Assembly (NCBI GenBank): GCA_018263295.1
Contig: JADFCZ010000059.1
Coordinates: forward strand, 1 to 34,269
Length of the DNA: 34,269 nucleotides
Origin: Conexibacter sp.
Lineage (GTDB): Bacteria > Actinomycetota > Thermoleophilia > Solirubrobacterales > 70-9
Direction of reading: 5' to 3'
Position numbers and translations under genes: made by a program. Every line of letters begins with the position of its first letter. The stretch's first letter is position 1. This document shows, piece after piece, positions 28,217-34,269 of this stretch. The notes under the pieces were generated by a model. The model worked only from the letters and a program-made list of their open reading frames with translations, was not told where the DNA came from and ran no database searches.

Positions 28217-28812
28217 CCGATCGGCCGCACCGGCGGTCGATCGTCGTTGCCACCCGCAATCAACACAAGCTCGGCGAGCTCGCCGAGATCCTCGCCGGCG
28301 CCGATCTCGAACCGCTCCCGGATTCGGTCGAACTGCCACCGGAGGACGGCGAGACCTTCGCCGAGAACGCGCTCGGCAAGGCGCGGGCCGCACACGAGCA
28401 GACCGGGAGGGCCGCGCTCGCCGACGACTCCGGTATCGCCGCGGCCGCGCTCGGCGGACGACCGGGGGTCCGCTCGGCTCGTTACGCAGGCGAGGACGCC
28501 ACCGACGAGGAGAATCTGGCGTTGCTGCTCGAGGAGCTCGGCGCGGCCGACGACCGCTCCGTCGCCTACGTCTGCGCGATCGCGTTCGTCGACGAAGACG
28601 GCGCGGAGACGGTGCGCGAGGCGCGCTGCGAGGGCACGCTGGCGGAGGCACCGCGCGGCGACGGCGGGTTCGGCTACGACCCGGCGTTCGTCCCCGAGGA
28701 GATCGGCGACGGCCGGACGATGGCCGAGCTCCCGCCCGAGGAGAAGCACGCGATCTCCCACCGCGGGCGCGCCGCCCGGGCGATGGCCGCAGCGATGGGC
28801 GCGGGCCGGTGA
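28213..28812 (+). CDS. rdgB: RdgB/HAM1-type XTP/dITP pyrophosphatase
   Basis: [68 protein letters not shown] start overlapping rph stop. Confidence 0.93.
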   Translation: MTDRPHRRSIVVATRNQHKLGELAEILAGADLEPLPDSVELPPEDGETFAENALGKARAAHEQTGRAALADDSGIAAAALGGRPGVRSARYAGEDATDEENLALLLEELGAADDRSVAYVCAIAFVDEDGAETVREARCEGTLAEAPRGDGGFGYDPAFVPEEIGDGRTMAELPPEEKHAISHRGRAARAMAAAMGAGR

Positions 28813-29717
28813 CCTCCACCAAGGCCGGAGCGGCGTGGCTCTCGGTCGTCTCGAACTGCGTCCTGATCCTGCTCAAGGTGGTCGCCGGGGTTCTCACCGG
28901 CTCGATCGCGATCCTGACCGAGGCGGTCCATTCGGGCATCGACCTGATCGCGTCGCTGATCGCTCTCGTCTCGGTGCGCAAGGCCGACGAGCCGGCCGAC
29001 GAGGATCACCCCTACGGTCACGAGAAGGCCGAGAACGTCGCCGCCGGCGCCGAGGCGATGCTGATCCTGCTCGGCGCCGCGATCATCGTCGTCGAGGCGA
29101 TCCGGCGGCTGATCAACGGCTCCGAGGTCGAGTCGGTCGGAATCGGCATCGCGATCATCGCCCTCTCGATCGTGGCCAACCTCGTCGTCTCGGCCTACCT
29201 CTACCGGCGCGCGCGGGCGCTCGAGTCGCCGGCGCTCGAGGGCGACGCCGCCCACCTCCGCGCCGACGCGCTCACCTCGGTCGCGGTCCTCGTCGGGCTG
29301 ATCCTGGTCGAGGTCACCGGCGAGGCGTCGTTCGACTCGATCGCGGCGCTGCTGGTCGCGGGCGCGATCGTCGCGACGGGGATCCGGCTCGCCATGCGAT
29401 CCGGGCGGGTGCTGATGGACGAGGTGCTGCCGGAGGAGGAGATGGACCGGATCGAGTTGGTGATCGCCGATTCGCGACCGCCGCAGATGGCCGGCTACCA
29501 CAAGCTCCGCGGCCGCCGGGCCGGCTCCCACCGTCACATCGACCTCCACGTCCAGTTCCGCTCGGGAACCAGCCTCGAGGAGGCGCATCAGGAGGCGCAC
29601 AAGCTCCGCGATGCGATCGAGGGCGAGTTCAGCAACGCCGACGTACTGATCCACGTCGAGCCCGAGGAGTCCTACCGCCCGCCGGACGAGGCGGGTGGCC
29701 CGTTCCGCCGTGGCTAG
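28809..29717 (+). CDS. Cation diffusion facilitator family transporter
   Basis: LTGSIAILTEAVHSGIDLIASLIALVSVRKA; DEDHPYGHEKAENVAAGAEA; HLRADALTSVAVLVGLI; SHRHIDLHVQF. Confidence 0.9.
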   Translation: MTSTKAGAAWLSVVSNCVLILLKVVAGVLTGSIAILTEAVHSGIDLIASLIALVSVRKADEPADEDHPYGHEKAENVAAGAEAMLILLGAAIIVVEAIRRLINGSEVESVGIGIAIIALSIVANLVVSAYLYRRARALESPALEGDAAHLRADALTSVAVLVGLILVEVTGEASFDSIAALLVAGAIVATGIRLAMRSGRVLMDEVLPEEEMDRIELVIADSRPPQMAGYHKLRGRRAGSHRHIDLHVQFRSGTSLEEAHQEAHKLRDAIEGEFSNADVLIHVEPEESYRPPDEAGGPFRRG

Positions 29718-29721
29718 GAAC

Positions 29722-29862
29722 TCAGGTGAGGTTGACGCCCGCGGCGAGCCCTACCGCCACGAGGGTGATCGCGTAGCCGGTGTATCCGTTGATGGCGACG
29801 AGGAGCGCGGCGATCAGGCAGATCGCGACGATCGTGATCCATGAGCCTCTGGCCAGATCCAC
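29722..29862 (-). CDS. Small single-pass membrane protein
   Basis: GTG start; (M)DLARGSWITIVAICLIAALLVAINGYTGYAITLVAVGLAAGVNLT. Confidence 0.45.
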   Translation of the reverse strand: MDLARGSWITIVAICLIAALLVAINGYTGYAITLVAVGLAAGVNLT

Positions 29863-29892
29863 GGTCGCTATGTTCCCGCAGGTGAAGGATGG

Positions 29893-30252
29893 ATGCAGGG
29901 CGGGCGGGCCGTGACGGCGGTCGCGGACCGCGCGGGCGACGTCGTCGCCGAACTGATCGAGGAGTCGGCGGGCCTGCGCTCGTGCGCCGTGATCGACGAG
30001 AGCGGCGAGGTCCTCGCCGCGACCGACGACCGCGATTGGGCGCCGCAGGCCGAGCGCCTCTGGAAGGCCGCGGCCGACCCCGCCGGCTCGGACCCCGCCT
30101 ACGTCCACGTCGCGATCGACGCCGGCGAGCTCTTCGCCGTCCGCGACGAGCGCTTCACGGTGATCGGGATCGCCGACCGGTTCTCGCTGGCATCGCTGAT
30201 CCTCTGCGACCTGCGCGCGGCCCTGCGCAGGCTGGAGCCGGCGCCGGCGTGA
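29893..30252 (+). CDS. Roadblock/LC7-like domain protein
   Basis: SCAVIDESGEVLAATDD...VHVAIDAGELFAVRDERFTVIGIADRFSLASLILCDLRAAL. Confidence 0.6.
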   Translation: MQGGRAVTAVADRAGDVVAELIEESAGLRSCAVIDESGEVLAATDDRDWAPQAERLWKAAADPAGSDPAYVHVAIDAGELFAVRDERFTVIGIADRFSLASLILCDLRAALRRLEPAPA

Positions 30253-30467
30253 TCGAGAAGCCGCACCGTTTCCTGATCGACCGCGTCAGCTCCTACGGCG
30301 AGGAGGGGCGGGCGTACCTGCGGCGGCGGAAGCTGCGCGGCAAGCCATTCGCGAGGGTCCGCTATCGCGGCGGCGAGGAGGTCGCCCTCGATCCCGAGGG
30401 CGAGCGCGGCGAGATGCTCTTCGCGGTCGCGCGCGAGTTGATCGAATCGCCCGACGCCGGCCACTGA
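30249..30467 (+). CDS. Small basic hypothetical protein, translationally coupled to Roadblock-like gene
   Basis: GTG start overlaps upstream TGA (GTGA); IEKPHRFLIDRVSSYGEEGRAYLRRRKLRGKPFARVRYRGGEE... Confidence 0.6.
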   Translation: MIEKPHRFLIDRVSSYGEEGRAYLRRRKLRGKPFARVRYRGGEEVALDPEGERGEMLFAVARELIESPDAGH

Positions 30468-30471
30468 GCAG

Positions 30472-30491
30472 GCCCCCCGGGTCGGGGGGGC
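30472..30491. terminator. GC hairpin GCCCCCC-gggtcg-GGGGGGC after 30249-30467
   Basis: Perfect 7-bp stem just after the stop codon; no U-tract. Confidence 0.5.
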
Positions 30492-30523
30492 ACTCCGGCG
30501 GCCGCCGGGGTTGTAGTGGCTGG

Positions 30524-30742
30524 ATGTCTGCATTCGAAGACGACGGGCTCTCGCCCGGTGAGCTGAGCGCGCTCGGTGCCGTGCTCGCACGCGACCCCGA
30601 GCTCACCGCCGAGCTCGAGTTGATCCTGCCCGCGCTCGGGCCGGAAGCGCGCGCCGTCTTCTGCCGGGAGCTCGCAGCGGCGACCGGCGAGCGCCCGGCA
30701 GCGGCAGTACTCGGCGCGCTGGTGGCCGCCGCCCGGAGCTGA
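30524..30742 (+). CDS. Small hypothetical protein
   Basis: MSAFEDDGLSPGELSALGAVLARDPELTAELELILPALGPEARAVFCRELAAATGERP...; plausible, weakly supported. Confidence 0.45.
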   Translation: MSAFEDDGLSPGELSALGAVLARDPELTAELELILPALGPEARAVFCRELAAATGERPAAAVLGALVAAARS

Positions 30743-30783
30743 TCCGGGGCGCGTACGGGGCTCCCGGGCTTGTTGGGGGCAGA

Positions 30784-30801
30784 GGCGCCCGGCCGGGCGC
30801 C
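30784..30801. repeat. Perfect 18-bp palindrome GGCGCCCGGCCGGGCGCC
   Basis: Self-complementary over full length; 28 bp upstream of the 30829 start. Confidence 0.85.
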
Positions 30802-30828
30802 GATCCGAACCGAGGAGGGACCGCGCCG

Positions 30829-32715
30829 ATGATCAAGATGCCGACGAGCCGGACGGGAAGGGGCATGCTCGCGATCGCCGGTGGGTGCCTGCTGGCGCTC
30901 CTCGGCGCGTGGCTGAGCCCGCCGAGCGCCGCCGCCGGCACCTACGAGGTCGTCCAGTGCGACCGCTCCAACCGCGACTTCTTCGACGCGAGCTTCGACC
31001 GCGTCAACGGCGGCGACTACGGCTTCCTCTACCGCTGCGAGGAGGACGAGGACGCGAGCTCGCTGCAGATCCGGCCGATCACGGGGGCGCCGAAGGGGCG
31101 CTATGGCCGGATCTCGTGGCCGGCCCCGGAGGGCGCCCGCATCTCCGGGGTCGACGTCGAGGCGCGGCTGCGCGACGACGCCGGCCACGAGGCGAGCCTC
31201 TCGTTCATCGGCGACGGCGGCTCGGTGGCGGGCACGATCGCCTCGGGGCGCGATGCGGCGACCGGCTTCCAGCGGTTCCACCGCGAGCTCGGCGACGGCG
31301 GGCGCGCCGCGTTCGCGGCGTCGCTCGAATGCGTCGCCGGAGGCGGCTGCCAGGCCAGCGACCAGGCCAAGGCCTGGGTCCGGTCGGTGCATCTCACCGT
31401 GTCCGATCGCCGGCCGCCGTCCGTCGTGCCCGGGGGCTCGCTCAGCGCCGCCGGCTGGCATCGCGGCTCCGGGAACCTCGGTGCGACGGCCTCCGACCAG
31501 GGCTCCGGCGTCCGCCGCCTCGAGCTCAGCGTCAACGGGAGAAGCGTGCCCCCGACGAGGACCGTCCCCTGCGACGTGATCCCCGGGTCCGCGAAGGTCA
31601 GGCGGATGCGGCCCTGCCCGCCGGCCTATTCGGTCGAGGCCGCGGCCGACACGGCGGCCCCGCCCTTCGTCGACGGCCCGAACGCGCTTCGCGTCTGTGC
31701 CTACGACTACGGCTCCGGCGCCGAGCCCGGCTGCTCCTCGCGCACGGTCTACGTCGACAACTCGCCGCCCGTGCTCGCATTCGCCGGCCGGCAGGATCGC
31801 GAGGACCCGGAGCTGATCCGCGCCGCCGTCTCGGACCCGCATTCGGGCCTCGCCGGCTGGTCGATCTCCTACCGCCCCAGGTCGGGAGGGGCGTGGCGGG
31901 ATCTCGGGACGCGGCTCGTCGGCGGCGAACTTCAGGCGCGGGTGGACTCGAGCGCCGAGCGTCCGGGCGCCTACGTGTTCCGCGCCATCGCCGCCGATCG
32001 CGCCGGCAACCTCGCGATGTCGACGAGCCGTGCCGACGGCTCCGACATGGTGCTGGACTTCCCGCTGCGCGAACGGACGCGGATCCGGGCTTCGGTCGCC
32101 GGAATGTCCCGGGCCGAGGTCGCCTACGGGTCCCGCCCGCGCTTCGAGGCCGTCGTCCGCGACGCCTCGGGCGACCCGGTGGACGGCGCCGCGGTCGAGG
32201 TCGTGGAGCGGTTCGCGGCCGGATCCGCGCTCGAGCCGGTCGGGCGGACGCTGACCACCGACGGGCACGGACGCGTGCGGGCCCGGCTCCTGCGGGGACC
32301 GTCGCGAACGGTCGTCGTCCGCTGGGACGGCTCGCGCCGGTATCTCGGCGCCGAGTCGGCGCCGGTTGACGTCGACGTCCGCGGCAGGGCCAGGATCGGC
32401 GCCGTTCCGCGCAACGTCCGGGCGGGGCGGAGGATCGTCTTCAAGGGGTCGATCGGCGCGCTCGGCGCCGCGTTGCCGAAGGGCAAGCTCGTCGAGCTTC
32501 AGGTCCGGGGCTCGGGCATCCGCCGGTTCCGGACGGTCGGGCACGCGTTCCGGACCGACCGGCGCGGTCACTGGCGGATGCGTTACCGCTTCGACCGCTT
32601 CTACGCCGAGCCCGCGCGCTTCCGCTTCCGGCTTCGCGTTCCCCGCGAACGCCGTTGGCCCTACGCCGCGCCGACGTTCTCGCGCCCCCGCGGGCTCACC
32701 GTCCGCCCGCGCTGA
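30829..32715 (+). CDS. Large secreted protein with Ig-like/beta-sandwich type segments
   Basis: Signal peptide ending SAAAG; DRRPPSVVPGGSLSAAGW, YVDNSPPVLAFAG, RAIAADRAGNLA, C-terminal LVELQVRGSGIRRFRTVGHAFRTDRRGHWRMRYRF; gaggaggg RBS. Confidence 0.75.
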   Translation: MIKMPTSRTGRGMLAIAGGCLLALLGAWLSPPSAAAGTYEVVQCDRSNRDFFDASFDRVNGGDYGFLYRCEEDEDASSLQIRPITGAPKGRYGRISWPAPEGARISGVDVEARLRDDAGHEASLSFIGDGGSVAGTIASGRDAATGFQRFHRELGDGGRAAFAASLECVAGGGCQASDQAKAWVRSVHLTVSDRRPPSVVPGGSLSAAGWHRGSGNLGATASDQGSGVRRLELSVNGRSVPPTRTVPCDVIPGSAKVRRMRPCPPAYSVEAAADTAAPPFVDGPNALRVCAYDYGSGAEPGCSSRTVYVDNSPPVLAFAGRQDREDPELIRAAVSDPHSGLAGWSISYRPRSGGAWRDLGTRLVGGELQARVDSSAERPGAYVFRAIAADRAGNLAMSTSRADGSDMVLDFPLRERTRIRASVAGMSRAEVAYGSRPRFEAVVRDASGDPVDGAAVEVVERFAAGSALEPVGRTLTTDGHGRVRARLLRGPSRTVVVRWDGSRRYLGAESAPVDVDVRGRARIGAVPRNVRAGRRIVFKGSIGALGAALPKGKLVELQVRGSGIRRFRTVGHAFRTDRRGHWRMRYRFDRFYAEPARFRFRLRVPRERRWPYAAPTFSRPRGLTVRPR

Positions 32716-32721
32716 CCGGGC

Positions 32722-33189
32722 TCAGGACTCGTAACGCTCGAGGTCCTCGCGCAGTCGCTTGGCCTCGTCCGAGGAGGGGTCGGGGCCCGCGGCCGCGGGG
32801 GCCTCGGCCTCGTCGCGGCGCTGGTCGCGGCGCCAGCGCCGGGCGGCGAGCGCGACCAGCACGGCGCCGACGATGACCGCGACGACCGGCAGCACCCAGC
32901 CGCCGATCAGGTCGAAGCCCTCGTCGTCGGGCACCGCGAGCACCTCGGGCCCGTATTCGTCGACGAGGGCGGCCTTGATCTGCTCCTTGCTCTTGCCCTG
33001 GGCGATCAGCTCGTTGATGAAGACGCGCTCGCGCTCGGCCTGAGGCGAGTTCGAGAGCTGCAGGGTCGTCCCGCAGATCGTGCACATCACCTCGTCCTCG
33101 ATGTCGGGCAGCGAGGCGTTCGTCGCCGTCGCGGCGGCGGGAAGCGCCAGCGCGAGCAGCGCCGCCGCGAGCGCGGCGATGCGGGTCAT
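32722..33189 (-). CDS. ccmH: CcmH-like cytochrome c biogenesis protein
   Basis: MCTICGTTLQLSNSPQAERERVFINELIAQGKSKEQIKAALVDEYGPEVLA, C-terminal TM. Confidence 0.85.
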   Translation of the reverse strand: MTRIAALAAALLALALPAAATATNASLPDIEDEVMCTICGTTLQLSNSPQAERERVFINELIAQGKSKEQIKAALVDEYGPEVLAVPDDEGFDLIGGWVLPVVAVIVGAVLVALAARRWRRDQRRDEAEAPAAAGPDPSSDEAKRLREDLERYES

Positions 33190-33710
33190 TGCTCCGCGGT
33201 AGCGCCGGTGATCAGCGGCGCGACCCGCTCGTTCAGGAACTGCTCGTCCATCGGCCCGCGCTGGATCAACGCGAGATTGCCGTCGGGGTCGACGAGGAAG
33301 GACTCCGGGAACCCGAGGACACCATAGGCGTCGCTGCGGTCGCCGGTGTCCTTGACCATGTCCCAGCTCAGTCCGTACTCGTCGATGAACGCGCCGGCAT
33401 CGACGCTGTTGTCCTCGGAGTTGATCCCGAGCACCGTCATCTCATCGGCGTGCTTGCGCGAGAACTGCTCGATCGCGGGCGACTCGTCCTCGCACGGCTT
33501 GCACCACGAGGCCCAGAAATTGACGAGCACCCATTGGCCGCGGTAGTCGGAGAGGCTGATCGTGCCGTCACCTTCGAGCTTCTCGATCGGCGCGTCCGGC
33601 GCCGGCTCGCCGACGGCGATGTCGGCGCCCTTCTTGGCGATCAGCCCGAAAGCCAGGAGCGCGATGAAGGCGACGGCGGCGAGGATGGTGATGAATCCAC
33701 GGTTCGACAC
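33186..33710 (-). CDS. ResA/TlpA/DsbE-type membrane-anchored thioredoxin
   Basis: NFWASWCKPCEDESPAIEQFSRKH...GVLGFPESFLVDPDG; start set to GTG at 33710 because the longer ORF runs into the tRNA; 4-bp overlap with ccmH. Confidence 0.88.
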   Translation of the reverse strand: MSNRGFITILAAVAFIALLAFGLIAKKGADIAVGEPAPDAPIEKLEGDGTISLSDYRGQWVLVNFWASWCKPCEDESPAIEQFSRKHADEMTVLGINSEDNSVDAGAFIDEYGLSWDMVKDTGDRSDAYGVLGFPESFLVDPDGNLALIQRGPMDEQFLNERVAPLITGATAEQ

Positions 33711-33764
33711 GGCGGCGAAGGTTAGAGGTGCGACGCGTTCGCGCTGCCTAGAATGAGCGCCCCC

Positions 33765-33835
33765 GCGGGTGTAGCTCAATGGCAGAGCACCAGCTTCCCA
33801 AGCTGGTGACGGGGGTTCGATTCCCCTCACCCGCT
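33765..33835 (+). tRNA. tRNA-Gly (anticodon CCC)
   Basis: GCGGGTG/CACCCGC acceptor, GCTC/GAGC D-stem, CCAGC-TTCCCAA-GCTGG anticodon arm (CCC at 33797-33799), GGGGTTCGATTCCCC T-arm. No encoded CCA. Confidence 0.95.
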
Positions 33836-33841
33836 TTGGCG

Positions 33842-33936
33842 GCCTGCGAGACGCCGGCTCGGCGTCATCGGTCGGCTCACGACCTGGCGGTCGCTTCGCC
33901 TCCCTCTTCCTTGATCCGACGCCTCGCAGGCTCGCC
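33842..33936. repeat. Diverged third copy of the terminal repeat family (33860-33936), enclosed by an imperfect inverted repeat (33842-33855 / 33918-33931)
   Basis: Ungapped hand alignment to 1-77: 58/77 identical. gcctgcgagacgcc vs reverse complement of gacgcctcgcaggc: 12/14. Confidence 0.85.
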
Positions 33937-33977
33937 GAAGTCCTCGCTTCCGCTTCGCAGTCGCTCGGACTTGCCCG

Positions 33978-34253
33978 TCAGGCGTTGATCGGGCTGCTGC
34001 CCGAGAACATGTCCGTGTAGAGCTCGTCCTCGAGGCGGCGGATCAGGCCGTCGACCTCGCGGAGCTGCTCGCGCAGCCGGAAGACCTGCCGCCAGCGCTC
34101 GTCCTCGGGCTCGTAGCCGGAGAACAGCTGCGGGCTGTCGAGCGAGGCCTCGAGCTCGGTCAGCTCCTCGCGGAGCGCGGTGGCGATCCGGACCAGCGAA
34201 CCGCGCCTGTCGCTGAGAGCGCCGAGAACCGGCGGCTGCTGCGGTGGAAGCAT
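33978..34253 (-). CDS. Hypothetical charged helical protein, possibly truncated at the window edge
   Basis: RIATALREELTELEASLDSPQLFSGYEPEDERWRQVFRLREQLREVDGLIRRLEDELYTDMFSG; frame stays open to the window edge. Confidence 0.5.
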   Translation of the reverse strand: MLPPQQPPVLGALSDRRGSLVRIATALREELTELEASLDSPQLFSGYEPEDERWRQVFRLREQLREVDGLIRRLEDELYTDMFSGSSPINA

Positions 34254-34269
34254 CTCGAGCGCCTCGAGC

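Noticed and set aside
30286-32571. 761-aa minus-strand ORF
   Set aside because: Shadow of the secreted protein and small genes; no recognisable motif.
33711-33830. N-terminal extension of the ResA-like ORF
   Set aside because: The extension is antisense to tRNA-Gly; the GTG at 33710 directly precedes the predicted TM helix.

Overview
High-GC, gene-dense chromosomal window. Overall protein style suggests an actinobacterium, perhaps Thermoleophilia/Solirubrobacterales; this is inference and was not tested by search. I support about 38 protein genes, one tRNA-Gly(CCC) and several non-coding structured elements. No IS element, CRISPR array, prophage or rRNA was seen. Main blocks: (i) 90-bp tandem non-coding repeats at 1-180, with a diverged third copy beside the tRNA at ~33860; (ii) PhyH dioxygenase and a CysO-like sulfur carrier ending in GGA; (iii) a surface-polysaccharide block (two paralogous clan-A-like glycosidases flanking an O-antigen ligase/polymerase, a polyprenyl-phosphate glycosylphosphotransferase and a GT2); (iv) TrmO; (v) a polar amino-acid ABC transporter; (vi) cysM-like, JAMM protease and zinc-ribbon/DUF2007 genes, the partners expected for the CysO-like carrier 10 kb away; (vii) endonuclease IV, GDPD, DUF1152, DUF1802, HyuB/HyuA; (viii) NadB divergent from an AcuC/HDAC-like gene with overlapping start codons; (ix) a coiled-coil protein divergent from an orphan Flp-type pilin; (x) rph-rdgB-CDF; (xi) Roadblock-like and small proteins, and a large secreted protein; (xii) ResA/CcmH and tRNA-Gly. 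Most interesting: the dispersed repeat family with apparent compensatory base-pair changes in an internal hairpin, and the split CysO/CysM/Mec-type pathway whose carrier needs C-terminal trimming.
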